A stretch of 64,000 nucleotides of DNA from Symbiodinium natans (GCA_905221605.1 CAJNDS010000613.1:342001-406000), one strand, 5' to 3'; counted from the stretch's first letter, positions 50,405-61,080 are shown. A program made the numbers and translations. Notes: generated from the sequence alone by a model not told the origin.

Positions 50405-53400
50405 ATAAAAGCCCCATGGCCCTGATGCTCATGATGTTCCTGCTGTTGGCACTGGCGACGACCCTCGGGTTGTGGGGGGGTAGTGTGGCCGAGGCCCCAA
50501 TGCCCAGCATGCTCCTGCTTGTGGCCTTCGGGTGCCTCACATGAGAAACGACAGTGCCATGATGCTCATGATGTTCCTGCCGTGAACGGCACTTGCGACG
50601 ACCTTCGGGTTGTGGGGGTGTAGTGTGGCCGCGGTCCCAATGCCCAGCATGCTCCTGCTTTTGGCCTTCGGGTGCCTCACGTGAGAAACGACAGTGCCAT
50701 GATGCTCATGATGTTCCTGCCGTTGGCACTTGCGACGACCCTCGGGTTGTGGGGGTGTAGTGTGGCCGCGGTCCCAATGCCCAGCATGCTCCTGCTTTTG
50801 GCCTTCGGGTGCCTCACATGAGAAACGACAGCGCCATGATGCTCATGATGTTCCTGCCGTTGGCACTTGCGACGACCCTCGGGTTGTGGGGGTGTAGTGT
50901 GGCCGCGGTCCCAATGCCCAGCATGCTCCTGCTTTTGGCCTTCGGCTGCCTCACATGAGAAACGACAGTGCCATGATGCTCATGATGTTCCTGCCGTGAA
51001 CGGCACTTGCGACGACCTTCGGGTTGTGGGGGTGTAGTGTGGCCGCGGTCCCAATGCCCAGCATGCTCCTGCTTTTGGCCTTCGGGTGCCTCACGTGAGA
51101 AACGACAGTGCCATGATGCTCATGATGTTCCTGCCGTTGGCACTTGCGACGACCCTCGGGTTGTGGGGGTGTAGTGTGGCCGCGGTCCCAATGCCCAGCA
51201 TGCTCCTGCTTTTTGGCCTTCGGGTGCCTCACATGAGAAACGACAGCGCCATGATGCTCATGATGTTCCTGCTGTTGGCACTTGCGACGACCCTCGGGTT
51301 GTGGGGGTGTAGTGTGGCCGCGGTCCCAATGCCCAGCATGCTCCTGCTTTTGGCCTTCGGCTGCCTCACATGAGAAACGACAGCGCCATGATGTTCATGA
51401 TGATCCTGCCATTGGCACTTGCGACGACCCTCGGGTTGTGGGGGTGCAGTGTGGCCGCGGTCCCAATGCCCAGCATGCTCGTGCTTTTGGCCTTCGGGTG
51501 CCTCACATGAGAAACGACAGCGCCATGATGCTCATGATGTTCCTGCCGTTGGCACTTGCGACGACCCTCGGGTTGTGGGGGTGTAGTGTGGCCGCGGTCC
51601 CAATGCCCAGCATGCTCCTGCTTTTGGCCTTCGGGTGCCTCACATGAGAAACGACAGCGCCATGATGCTCATGATGTTCCTGCCGTTGGCACTTGCGACG
51701 ACCCTCGGGTTGTGGGGGTGTAGTGTGGCCGCGGTCCCAATGCCCAGCATGCTCCTGCTTTTGGCCTTCGGGTGCCTCACATGAGAAACGACAGCGCCAT
51801 GATGCTCATGATGTTCCTGCCGTTGGCACTTGCGACGACCCTCGGGTTGTGGGGGTGTAGTGTGGCCGCAGTCCCAATGCCCAGCATGCTCCTGCTTTTG
51901 GCCTTCGGGTGCCTCACATGAGAAACGACAGCGCCATGATGCTCATGATGTTCCTGCCGTTGGCACTTCCGACGACCCTCGGGTTGTGGGGGTGTAGTGT
52001 GGCCGATGCTCATGATGCTCCTGCCGTTGGCACTTGCGACGACCTTCGGGTTGTGGGGGTGTAGTGTGGCCGCGGTCCCACTGCCCAGCATGCTCCTGCT
52101 TTTGGCCTTCGGGTGCCTCACATGAGAAACGACAGCGCCATGATGCTCATGATGTTCCTGCCGTTGGCACTTGCGACGACCCTCGGGTTGTGGGGGTGTA
52201 GTGTGGCCGCGGTCCCAATGCCCAGCATGCTCCTGCTTTTGGCCTTCGGGTGCCTCACATGAGAAACGACAGCGCCATGATGTTCATGATGTTCCTGCCG
52301 TTGGCACTTGCGACGACCCTCGGGTTGTGGGGGTGTAGTGTGGCCGCGGTCCCAATGCCCAGCATGCTCCTGCTTTTGGCCTTCGGGTGCCTCACATGAG
52401 AAACGACAGCGCCATGATGCTCATGATGTTCCTGCCGTTGGCACTTCCGACGACCCTCGGGTTGTGGGGGTGTAGTGTGGCCGATGCTCATGATGCTCCT
52501 GCCGTTGGCACTTGCGACGACCTTCGGGTTGTGGGGGTGTAGTGTGGCCGCGGTCCCACTGCCCAGCATGCTCCTGCTTTTGGCCTTCGGCTGCCTCACA
52601 TGAGAAACGACAGCGCCATGATGCTCATGATGTTCCTGCCGTGAACGGCACTTGCGACAACCCTCGGGTTGTGGGGGTGTAGTGTGTCCGCGGTCCCAAT
52701 GCCCAGCATGCTCCTGCTTTTGGCCTTCGGGTGCCTCACATGAGAAACGACAGTGCCATGATGCTCGTGATGTTCCTGCCCGTTGGCACTTGCGACGACA
52801 CTCGGGTTGTGGGGGTGTAGTGTGGCCGCGGTCCCAATGTCCAGCATGCTCCTGCTTTTGGCCTTCGGCTGCCTCACATGAGAAACGACAGCGCCATGAT
52901 GCTCATGATGTTCCTGCCGTTGGCACTTGCGACGACCCTCGGGTTGTGGGGGTGTAGTGTGGCCGCGGTCCCAATGCCCAGCATGCTCGTGCTAAAAGGC
53001 ACCCGAAGGCCAAAAGCAGGAGCATGCTGGGCATTGGGACCGCGGCCACACTACACCCCCACAACCCGAGGGTTGTCGCAAGTGCCAACGGCAGGAACAT
53101 CATGAGCATCATGGCGCTGTCGTTTCTCATGTGAGGCACCCGAAGGCCAAAATGATGTTCCTGCCGTTGGCACTTGCGATGACCCTCGGGTTGTGGGGGT
53201 GTAGGTGTAGTGTGGCCGCGGTCCCAATGCCCAGCATGCTCCTGCTTTTGGCCTTCGGCTGCCTCACATGAGAAACGACAGCGCCATGATGCTCATGATG
53301 TTCCTGCCGTTGGCACTTGCGACGACCCTCGGGTTGTGGGGGTGTAGTGTGGCCGCGGTCCCAATGCCCAGCATGCTCCTGCTTTTGGCCTTCGGCTGCC

Positions 53401-54015
53401 TCGCATGAGAAACTGATGCTCATGATGTTCCTGCCGTTGGCACTTGCGACGACCCTCGGGTTGTGGGGGTGTAGTGTGGCCGCGGTCCCAATGCCCAGCA
53501 TGCTCCTGCTTTTGGCCTTCGGCTGCCTCACATGAGAAACGACAGCGCCATGATGCTCATGATGTTCCTGCTGTTGGCACTTGCGACGACCCTCGAATTG
53601 TGGGGGGGTGTAATGTGGCCGCGGCCCCAATGCCAAGCATGCTCCTGCTTTTCGCCTTCGGCTGCCTCACATGAGAAACGACAGCGCCATGATGCTCATG
53701 ATGTTCCTGCCGTTGGCACTTGCGACGACCCTCGGGTTGTGGGGGTGTAGTGTGGCCGTGGTCCCAATGCCCAGCATGCTCCTGCTTGTGGCCTCCGGGT
53801 GCCTCACATGCGAAACGACAGCACCATGATGCTCGTGACTTTACCGCTGTTGGCACTTGTGACGACCCTCGGGTTGTGCAGGTGTAGTGTGGCCGCGGCC
53901 CCAATGCCCGGGGGTTTTGTGGGAGGCGTAGCGTATGCCCAGCATGCTCTTGTGTCCTTCGGGTGACACAAACGAGAAACGACCAAGGCCATGATGCTCA
54001 TGATGTTCCTGCTGA
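50405..54015 (+). repeat. Satellite array, 137-bp unit, about 26 copies
   Basis: Unit landmarks: ATGAGAAACGACAGCGCCAT, TTCCTGCCGTTGGCACTTGC, ACCCTCGGGTTGTGGGGGTG, CCCAGCATGCTCCTGCTTTT. Period 137 bp (140 where CGTGAACGGC replaces CGTTGGC). Units near 50405 and after 53760 are diverged; those between are over 95% alike. A 478-bp higher-order duplication is visible (51780-52120 and 52258-52600 share the same truncated unit). Each unit encodes a 46-residue hydrophobic ORF (see findings). Confidence 0.97.
52994..53150 (-). repeat. Inverted unit inside the satellite
   Basis: One complete unit is in reverse orientation (AAAGCAGGAGCATGCTGGGC ... ATCATGGCGCTGTCGTTTCT), breaking the array; direct units resume at 53150. 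Confidence 0.95.
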
Positions 54016-54194
54016 GGACTTCTAATTGTGAACCTGAACTCCCCCTCAACCCTCTGAACCCTGTAACCCTGCACCCTAAACCCTAAACCTACACCCTGAA
54101 CCCTATCTGAGGCGCGCACAAAGCTCAGCTCGGAGACCTCAATGCTTGCCGAAATTTTCAGCCCTTCTATATTTCTAAATAGGCTGCCTCGGGA

Positions 54195-54240
54195 CTTCGG
54201 GGCTTCGGAGCTTCGGAGCTTCGGAGCTTCGGCGAGGGCT
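54195..54240 (+). repeat. GGAGCTTC 8-bp microsatellite
   Basis: CTTCGGAG repeated four to five times. It lies in a minus-strand open stretch (NLKAYNSIQALAEAPKLRSS) that may be an exon of an unknown gene. Confidence 0.8.
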
Positions 54241-54365
54241 TGGATGGAGTTGTAGGCTTTCAGGTTCGGGTGGTTTACCTGCATGGGCTGATATACCCTA
54301 TAGCCCTCTATAAGCTCTCGAAAAGGCTTTAGCCTTTATAGGGTTGGTTAGGGGCATTATGAGGC

Positions 54366-55578
54366 CTAATTGCCCGTGCTGGTAGGGCCGTGCCAGGCCA
54401 CATGAAAGGCGGCCGTCTGCTGGAAGGGCTTGAGGAGGCGTAAGCGGCTGGCCAAGTCCGCGAACAGTGGGGGCCAGTCAGCAGTGCCAAAGTTCAAAGC
54501 GTCCTCTGCGGCAAAGCGTCAACTACGGTTAAGGCTGCAGGGCGAGTTCTGCACACCTTTGGGGTTTAAGATGTAGGGCTAGAGGCCCCTAAACCTTAGC
54601 CCGAAGCCCTAAACCCTAAACCCTGAACCCTAAGCCTGCTGTTTAAGCACTTGAGCCCGAAAACCCAAACCCCTAACCCTGATTGCAGTCGGGAGTTTTC
54701 CGGCCTCCCGTCCTGCATGCAGGAGCTGGTAATGAGGAGCAGCCCAACCAAGTCCAGAAGCCAGCGTGGAGCGGGTCCTGCCCCAGCTTCTTCTTTGGCC
54801 CTAAACCCTAAACCCTAAACCCTAAACCCTAAACCCTAAACCCTAAAGCCTAAACCCTTATCCAAAACCCTCGACTCGGAACCCCAAACCCAAGCAAAGT
54901 CCCTGGACCCTGGAGCATCCTGCGTCTTACACCCCCCGAGCTACGCGAACCACAGCAAGGAGGAACCTTTCGGGTATCCTAGACATAGTGGCTCCGAAAG
55001 ACAGGGGAAGCAGGGAATTGGGTTTGGGGCTTTAAGGTTACCTTCTACCTGAGGGACCATAGTTACCCTACTTGGAATCCTAATTTCAAGTGCCCATGAA
55101 CCTTCAAGCAGTGCTGCAGTTTAATATTTAGGGATTAGGGTGAAGGTTCAGGGTTTAGAGTTTAGGGGGTTGAGGCTTCAGGCTTTGGGATTCAGGTTTG
55201 GGGGCATTGTGTTCAGGGGTTTAAGGGTCTTCGGCTTTGCTTTCCGGGTTTGTGCAGGGTTTAGATTTGGGCTTCCACCCTAAACCCTAAACCCTAAACC
55301 CCAAACCCCAAAACCCCAAACCAAAAGGTTTCAGGATGTAGGGTTTGGGCTTCCGGGCCTCGGGGCGGAGATTCCAGGTCTGAGCACTCTAAGCACTTAA
55401 CCCTAAACCCTGAACCCTAACCCTCAGATCCTAAACCCTAAACCCTAAACCCTAAACCCTAAACCCTAAACCCTAAACCCTTTGCAGCCTCTCACAGCCA
55501 CCCCTGGCAGCTTGCGGAAGCCAAGTGTGAGCAGCGCCACCGGCAGGAGCCTGGAGAAACAGACGGAGCCCGCAAACC
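54366..55578 (-). CDS. Small membrane-associated protein, 3 exons seen, 3' end complete
   Basis: Exons (minus): 55578-55479, 54801-54714, 54503-54366 (TAG). Phases join: junction 1/2 VRGCKGAKEEAGAGPAPRWL, junction 2/3 TSSCMQDALNFGTADWPPLF. Helices LLPVALLTLGF and LLDLVGLLLIT; C-terminus ADLASRLRLLKPFQQTAAFH ... TSTGN. Intron 1 is remarkable: donor AAAGG|GTTTAGGG and acceptor TTTAG|GGCC, so both splice sites are telomere-repeat sequence. Intron 2 is GA-AG with the border repeat AGGACG. Family unknown. Confidence 0.65.
54790..54850 (-). repeat. CCCTAAA tract forming an intron 3' end
   Basis: Six CCCTAAA units; in gene sense they end TTTAG|GGCC, the acceptor of exon 54801-54714. Confidence 0.9.
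55040..55105. mobile_element. MITE family A fragment
   Basis: CATAGTTACCCTACTTGG and AAGTGCCCATGAACCTTCAAG. Inside the long intron of the gene at 54366-55578. Confidence 0.45.
55434..55480 (-). repeat. CCCTAAA tract forming an intron 5' end
   Basis: Seven units; in gene sense they begin G|GTTTAGGG, the donor of exon 55578-55479. Confidence 0.9.
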
Positions 55579-55597
55579 CTGATCGCCATAAATGGGG

Positions 55598-55665
55598 TTT
55601 AGGGTTTAGGGTTTAGGGTTTAGGGTTTAGGGTTTAGGGTTTAGGGTTTAGGGTTTAGGGTATAC
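55598..55665 (+). repeat. TTTAGGG tract
   Basis: Nine units; probably the intron upstream of exon 55578-55479. Confidence 0.95.
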
Positions 55666-55838
55666 ATGGGGTCAGGGCTTACTAAGCCCCAAGCCCTAAG
55701 CCCTGAGGCCTAAAGCCTAAGCCCTAGACCTCAACCCTATAAACCGGGTTAGGGACGGTCACGGGGTTTAGGGGGCTGATGGTTCCGGGTGAGTGAAAGC
55801 CCTCAACCCCGCCAGCCTAAACATTCAACCCTGCCCCC

Positions 55839-55900
55839 TAAACTCTGCCTGCCAAGGAAGATCTATACGGATCAAGAAGCAACCCTTCGAGCCCTCAACC
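55839..55900 (+). repeat. Dispersed 60-bp repeat, copy 2
   Basis: Second copy of 43343-43405, 12.5 kb away; followed by CCCTTAAA 8-bp variants (55975-56060). Confidence 0.75.
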
Positions 55901-55904
55901 CCTA

Positions 55905-56085
55905 AACCCCAAAAACCCTAAACCCTAAACTAAAACCCCAAAACCATTAACCCGTAAACCCTAAACCCGCACAACTTTAACCCTTAAACCCTAAAACCCT
56001 TAGACCCTTTAACCCTTAAACCCTTCAACCCTTAAACCCTTAAACCCTTAAACCCTTAAACCCTAAACCCTAAGCCCGAAGCCGC
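55905..56085 (-). repeat. CCCTAAA and 8-bp CCCTTAAA arrays
   Basis: A block of about nine CCCTTAAA/CCCTTCAA units between canonical ones. Confidence 0.9.
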
Positions 56086-56106
56086 CCTCTAAACCACCCT
56101 GGAGAC

Positions 56107-56157
56107 CTAATTGCTCGGGGCGAGTGGCATGGCGAAGCGGTGGCGGTAGGCCAGCGC
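56107..56157 (-). CDS. Candidate terminal exon
   Basis: AACCAAG|GCGCTGG, frame ALAYRHRFAMPLAPSN then TAG. Preceding exon not found; upstream is a TTTAGGG array (56174-56268). Confidence 0.4.
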   Translation of the reverse strand, partial: ALAYRHRFAMPLAPSN

Positions 56158-56173
56158 CTTGGTTCAATCTATA

Positions 56174-56268
56174 GGGTTTAGGGTTTAGGGTTTAGGGTTT
56201 AGGGTTTAGGGTTTAGGGTTCAGGGTTTAGGGTTTAGGGTTTAGGGTTTAGGGTTTAGGGTTTAGGGT
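56174..56268 (+). repeat. TTTAGGG array
   Basis: About 13 units, one TTCAGGG. Confidence 0.95.
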
Positions 56269-56269
56269 A

Positions 56270-56800
56270 CGATGGAACGGCAAACTCTGAACCGGGAAAC
56301 TCCAGGGCGACATTTCAAAAAAGATTACTCGGGTTGTTTCGGAAAAATACACACAAACATGCACAGATGCATGTAAAAGAACATAGCTACCCCCGCCCCA
56401 CCCCCCACCCCCACCCCAACCCCCACCCCGCCACGCGCAGCAAAGATAGCCCTGCCGCCCACTGAGGCCCGAACCCAGCGTGCCTCCCCCTCCTTGGCGT
56501 TGAAAGGGGCTTCGGGCCACTTGAGGGGGTTAAGGTTACGTCTTACGGGAAATAGGCTACACCCCAGCCCCCGCTGGCACCCGGGTTTTGAAAGGCTGAG
56601 AGGTGCTAAAACCTTCTGAAAACGGGGACCTTCTGGGAACCTGTGGATTCCTAGCCTCTTTCTTTGTCGCGACCTCTATGTCCCACACGGAGGAACCCAA
56701 ACTTGGGATGATCCCCCTTTTCTGACAGTCCTTAATAGCGATGATAGAAAAACTGTTAGTATAACGGAGGAGCCCTCAAACCCTAAACCCCTAACTCCTC
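56270..56800. other. Spacer with C/A-rich stretch and element fragment
   Basis: 56390-56430 is CCCCACC low complexity. 56705-56770 is a relative of the inverted-repeat element at 22975-23045 (TGACAGTCCTTAATAG, AAACTGTTAG). No gene recognised. Confidence 0.5.
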
Positions 56801-56825
56801 AACCCCCCAAAGGAAACCAACAGCG

Positions 56826-56950
56826 TTTAGGGTTTAGGGTTTAGGGTTTAGGGTTTAGGGCTTCGGGCTTCGGGCTTCGGGCTTCGGGCTTCGGGCTTAG
56901 GGCTTAGGGCTTAGGGCTTAGGGCTTATGCCTTAGGGCTTAGGGCTATAG
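56826..56950 (+). repeat. TTTAGGG, TTCGGGC and TTAGGGC blocks
   Basis: Five units of each variant in separate runs, again local homogenisation. Confidence 0.95.
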
Positions 56951-57104
56951 GGTTTAACTTGCGAGCAAGACCCTGAAAGCCCTGCAACCCTACAGCCCAA
57001 ACAAGCAAGGGCCGTGAGAACCTGAAAACCCAAGACTGAGAGCCCTAAGACCTCAGACAAAAACCTGAAACCGCGAATTCCGAAACCCCTAGAGCCCATG
57101 CTTT

Positions 57105-57222
57105 CTGCCACGTGCCGGCCGGGCGTCACCCAGCACTTGCCAGGAACGCCAAAGCAACGAGGCAGGGAGCAGCAGCCAGCAAGTGCTCTCGTCCACCTCT
57201 TGGAGCGAGAGTTCCAAGCAGG
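57105..57222 (-). CDS. Candidate exon, hydrophobic
   Basis: Minus-strand frame PWKSCLELSLQEVDESTCWL then LLPASLLWRSWQVLGDARPA. An alternative frame is also hydrophobic (HLLAAAPCLVALAFLASAG). Unknown. Confidence 0.35.
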
Positions 57223-57291
57223 ATTTCCAAGGGTTTACCCCCCCTAAACCCTAAACCCTAAACCCGAAACCCTATTAGGTCGATTCGAGGT

Positions 57292-57597
57292 TTGGCTAGG
57301 GCTCAGGGCTTTCAAGGTCTGGAGAGGTTGGGTCGGATGGGGTCAAGAGATGGCTATCGGGTGAGAAAAAGAGGGCGAATACTGCTCGTGGCCACTAAGG
57401 TATCGAGGAGAGGAGGCATCAGTTCCGGCTCGAGTTTAGCGGGGTGGTTCAGGGGATTTATGAGAGTGGGGCCTGCTGTTGGACTCAGATTGCGCGCAAG
57501 CAAGGCTGTTGAAAAGAGCTTCAGCCCGAGATTTTGGCCGCATTCTAGGGATTCCGTCGACCCTGAAACTTCCAGAAACCCTAAACCTAAACCCTAA
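57292..57597 (+). CDS. Hypothetical ORF
   Basis: 101 codons, basic: DGYRVRKRGRILLVATKVSR, GWFRGFMRVGPAVGLRLRAS. It ends in telomere-like codons, so the true end is earlier. Opposite strand to its neighbours. Confidence 0.25.
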   Translation: MARAQGFQGLERLGRMGSRDGYRVRKRGRILLVATKVSRRGGISSGSSLAGWFRGFMRVGPAVGLRLRASKAVEKSFSPRFWPHSRDSVDPETSRNPKPKP

Positions 57598-57685
57598 ACC
57601 CTAAAACCCTAAAACCCTAAAACCCTAAACCCTATCCCCTAAACCCTAAACCCTAAACCCTAAAACCCTAAACCCTAACCCTAGA
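57580..57685 (-). repeat. CCCTAAA/CCCTAAAA tract
   Basis: About 12 units with three 8-bp ones. Confidence 0.9.
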
Positions 57686-57698
57686 ACACTCCCCGCAC

Positions 57699-57810
57699 CT
57701 GCGAGATCATAAACGCGAGGATGTCCAGCAGAAACAACACCTCGAAGATGTCCTTGGAACAACAAAACCCATGGGGGATCAATCAACTAATACTCTCTCT
57801 CTATATATAT

Positions 57811-57890
<80 letters not shown>

Positions 57891-58020
57891 GTATATATAT
57901 ATATAGAGAGAGAGAGAGAGGGTGAGACCGTGCTTTCTTTGTAATATCACATAATTCTTGTATATCCTTTTCAATACCTATAGCCTGTACATAGATGTCA
58001 TTCAGGTCCCACAAAGTTCC
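57699..58020 (-). CDS. Membrane-protein gene fragment, 2 exons
   Basis: Exons about 58020-57934 and 57752-57699 join in phase 0 (GC donor AAA|GCACGG, acceptor CCAAG|GAC): IYVQAIGIEKDIQELCDITK then KDIFEVLFLLDILAFMISQ, a helix after a charged region. Next donor CGCAG|GTGCGG. The first exon is unusually AT-rich for this window. The intron is a TATACA microsatellite. Unknown family. Confidence 0.45.
57787..57922. repeat. TATACA hexanucleotide array between CT/TA and TA/GA arms
   Basis: CTCTCTCTATATATATATA, about 14 units of CATATA, then TATATATATATAGAGAGAGAGA: the arms are inverse complements and the core is nearly self-complementary, so it is a very large potential hairpin, here inside an intron. 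Confidence 0.95.
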
Positions 58021-58089
58021 TTTCTGAACGGGAGAGCTGGTAGGCCGAGCAAACCCGACCCTATGACCCGTGCAGCCCCAAAAAAACTG

Positions 58090-58408
58090 TGTGGTTTAGG
58101 GTCAGGGTTTAGGGCTTAGGGTCAGGGTTTAGGGTTTAGGGTCAGGGTTTAGGGTTCAGGGTTTAGGGTTTAGGGTTTAGGGTTTAGGGTTTAGGGTTAA
58201 GGGTTAAGGGTTTAGGGTTTAGGGTTGAGGGTTGAGGGTTGAGGGTTGAGGGTTTAGGGTTTAGGGTTTAGGGTTTAGGGTTTAGGGCTTAGGGTTTAGG
58301 GTTTAGGGTTTAGGGTTTAGGGTTTAGGGCTTAGGGTTTAGGGTTTAGGGTTTAGGGTTTAGGGTTTAGGGTTTAGGGTTTAGGGTTTAGGGTTTAGGGT
58401 TTAGGGTC
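58090..58408 (+). repeat. TTTAGGG array with variants
   Basis: About 44 units including GTCAGGG, TTAAGGG and four TTGAGGG in a row. Lies 11 bp from the exon ending at 58419, in its downstream intron. Confidence 0.97.
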
Positions 58409-58418
58409 TATCGTCCAC

Positions 58419-58790
58419 CTGAGGGCAGCTGAGGCCGCGTCTGCATTGTGGCAGGGTGAGGTGCGGCCTGTCACGGGCTCATGAACCATGAGAGCTGTGA
58501 GAGCGAAGTGCCGCGGTTCGGAGCACTCCTCGCCTGGGTGAAGGGTTTGGGGTTTAGGGGTTTAGGGGTTTGGGGTTTAGGGTTTAGGGTTTAAGGTTTG
58601 GGGTTTAGGGTTTAGGGTTAGGATTTCGGGTTTCGGGTCTAGGGTTTAGGGTTCAGGGTTGAGGGATATGGCTTGGAGGCTGAGAGGACCTCACACTTTT
58701 GTAAGTTTCTGGCTGCAGGGCAAGGCTGGCACGCCCAGAGTTGCACCCCTGCCGGGGAGCCCTGGACCCCCTCAGCCCTAAGCCCCCACT
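58419..58790 (-). CDS. Cysteine-rich (zinc-binding-like) protein fragment, 2 exons
   Basis: Exons about 58780-58695 and 58533-58419; junction in exact phase: QLWACQPCPAARNLQKCEEC. The pattern C-x2-C-x8-C-x2-C resembles a zinc ribbon, followed by SEPRHFALTALMVHEPVTGR and TSPCHNADAASAAL. GT donor AAGT|GTGAGG, acceptor CACCCAG|GCGAGG, next donor CCTCAG|GTGGAC. Both ends of the gene are missing; an upstream exon could be 59040-59160. Zinc binding is inferred only from cysteine spacing. Confidence 0.55.
58545..58665 (+). repeat. Degenerate TTTAGGG/TTTGGGG tract in an intron
   Basis: Fills most of the 58534-58694 intron of the cysteine-rich gene. Confidence 0.9.
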
Positions 58791-58915
58791 AAACCCTAAA
58801 CCCTAAGTAAACCCTAAACCCTCTACCCTAAACTCTAAACCCTAAACCCTAAACTCTAAACCCTAGACCCTAAACTCTAAACCCTAAACCCCGCACCCTA
58901 AACTAAACCCTTGTG
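58785..58915 (-). repeat. CCCTAAA/ACTCTAAA tract
   Basis: Alternating CCCTAAA and CTCTAAA units. Confidence 0.9.
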
Positions 58916-58924
58916 AAGGTTTGT

Positions 58925-59025
58925 GTGCTTACAAGTAGGGTTATCAGTGGCCCCAAAGAAGGTTGCAGCCATAGTTGCCCTGCGTATAGCTTATAACCCT
59001 ACTTATAAGTACCCATGACACATGC
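58925..59025. mobile_element. MITE family A copy
   Basis: GCTTACAAGTAGGGTTATCA left, GCTTATAACCCTACTTATAA then GTACCCATGA right: inverted halves around a short centre. Confidence 0.6.
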
Positions 59026-59039
59026 GTGCACGGATGCAG

Positions 59040-59160
59040 TCGCATTACATGTAGCCGGGAGAAGGTCACGAAGTGAGCCCAGCACCGACGGGGTGGTTCT
59101 TGGCGAGGCCAACCACCATAACTCTCTGGGATGCTCATCCAGGCTGGCCCCTAAGGACCC
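59040..59160 (-). CDS. Candidate exon
   Basis: Frame SLDEHPRELWWLASPRTTPS then VLGSLRDLLPATCNATASVH; no family recognised. May belong to the cysteine-rich gene. Confidence 0.35.
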
Positions 59161-59321
59161 TCTGAAAAAATCCCAAACAAGGTACACTTAACCCCAAGAT
59201 GGCATCCCCATGTCCTACCTCGTATTTCGCCAGCCCATATCCTAGAAGTACAACCCTAAGCCCTAAAGCCGGAACCCCAAACCTTCCACCCTAAGCCCGA
59301 CACCCCTTCTCAACACCCCAA

Positions 59322-59423
59322 GATGCCGAGCCACGCTTCTCCGAGAACCAGCTGTGCAAGCCGCTGCTCTTCATGGTGTTGTTCATCGGAATGCACCGGA
59401 CGAAGACCTGGAGGCACTTGGAG
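59322..59423 (+). CDS. Candidate plus-strand exon with a membrane helix
   Basis: Frame DAEPRFSENQLCKPLLFMVL then FIGMHRTKTWRHLE, donor GGAG|GTTTGTTTAGGG. The last 27 nt with donor are duplicated at 18288-18314 inside the longest telomere-like array. Confidence 0.5.
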
Positions 59424-59424
59424 G

Positions 59425-59485
59425 TTTGTTTAGGGTTTAGGGTTTAAGGTTTAGGGTTTAGGGTTTAGGGTTCAGGGTTTAGGGC
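59425..59485 (+). repeat. TTTAGGG tract
   Basis: Seven units starting right at the donor of the 59322-59423 exon. Confidence 0.9.
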
Positions 59486-59649
59486 AACAGGGTCATAAGT
59501 AGGACCCTTGAACGCTGAGAAACCTGAAGCCCTAAGCACCGCTCCCGAAACCTTCAAGCCCTGCACACCACAGCTGCAACTATCCCCGCAACCTCCAGGT
59601 AGACGAGGGTCCAGAAAGATAGCAGCGGACCTGGGTACAGTCAGTACTC

Positions 59650-59760
59650 GAAGGTTCATGGGGTCCCATCATGGGGTACATAGAAGTGTTGCTTATAAAT
59701 CGGGTAGCTATGATTACAACCTAGTTCGGGTACTTATAAGCCTACTTGAACGTCTGGAGG
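59650..59760. mobile_element. MITE family A copy
   Basis: GAAGGTTCATGGGGTCCC left, GGGTACTTATAAGCCTACTT then GAACGTC right; centre TTATAAATCGGGTAGC. Confidence 0.55.
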
Positions 59761-60121
59761 ACATTGCACTTGGCTAAGGGTTTACAGAGTTTGGGAGGAT
59801 GGGGGGGGGCATCAAGGCTTAGGGGTTGCGGTTTTCTGTCCTAAGTCGCAGGAAGGTTTCGGGCGCCAGGCACAGGGCGGTTTTTTGGCTTTCAGGGTTT
59901 AGGGTCTAGAGGTTCTACGAAGCCGAAAACCCTGCAAACGCTCACTCGAACTGAACCTTTGGGCTTAGGGTTTTGGGTGTCGGGCTTATCGCGGAGTCTG
60001 AAACCCATAAGCCGAAAGAAAATCCTTTTTTAACCCTCTAAGCATAAACCAACCTTAGACCCTCCACCCCAAACCCCAAACCCCATACCCCCAAAACCCC
60101 AAAAGCCCTAACAACCCAAGA

Positions 60122-60190
60122 ACCTTAAACCCTCAAAAGAAACCCTTAAAGATATACAAGCCCTAAATCCCCAATTTACCCGAGACCCCG
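60122..60190 (+). repeat. 62-bp repeat, upstream single copy
   Basis: AAACCCTTAAAGATATACAA then GCCCTAAATCCCCAATTTAC. Three more copies are at 62338-62482, on the far side of the simple-repeat block. Confidence 0.9.
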
Positions 60191-60199
60191 TCAATAAGC

Positions 60200-60400
60200 A
60201 GGGGTGAGGGGGGTTGTTGTTGTTCCCCCCCCATTTGTTATTCGAACAACAACCCCCCCCCCCCCTTTCCCTTTCGTAGAAGAGGGGAGGGGGGGGGGGG
60301 GGGGGGAGAACAACAACAACCCCCCCCCCCCCCCCGTTTCGTTGTTCTCCCCCCCCCCCCCACTTGTCATTCGAACAACAACCCCCCCCCTCCTTTATAT
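60200..60400. repeat. G-tract / (GTT) / C-tract hairpin modules
   Basis: GGGGTTGTTGTTGTTCCCCC, GAACAACAACAACCCCC and relatives recur four times; each pairs a G-run with a C-run around a GTT or AAC loop. Confidence 0.9.
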
Positions 60401-60403
60401 ATA

Positions 60404-61080
<677 letters not shown>

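Noticed and set aside
50951-53904. Longer minus-strand ORFs (His, Pro, Lys-rich) across the 137-bp satellite
   Set aside because: Unit length is not a multiple of three, so these arise only where units are irregular. The per-unit plus-strand ORF is reported as a finding instead.
50405-54015. CRISPR array
   Set aside because: The units are contiguous 137-bp satellite copies without unique spacers, in a eukaryotic context.
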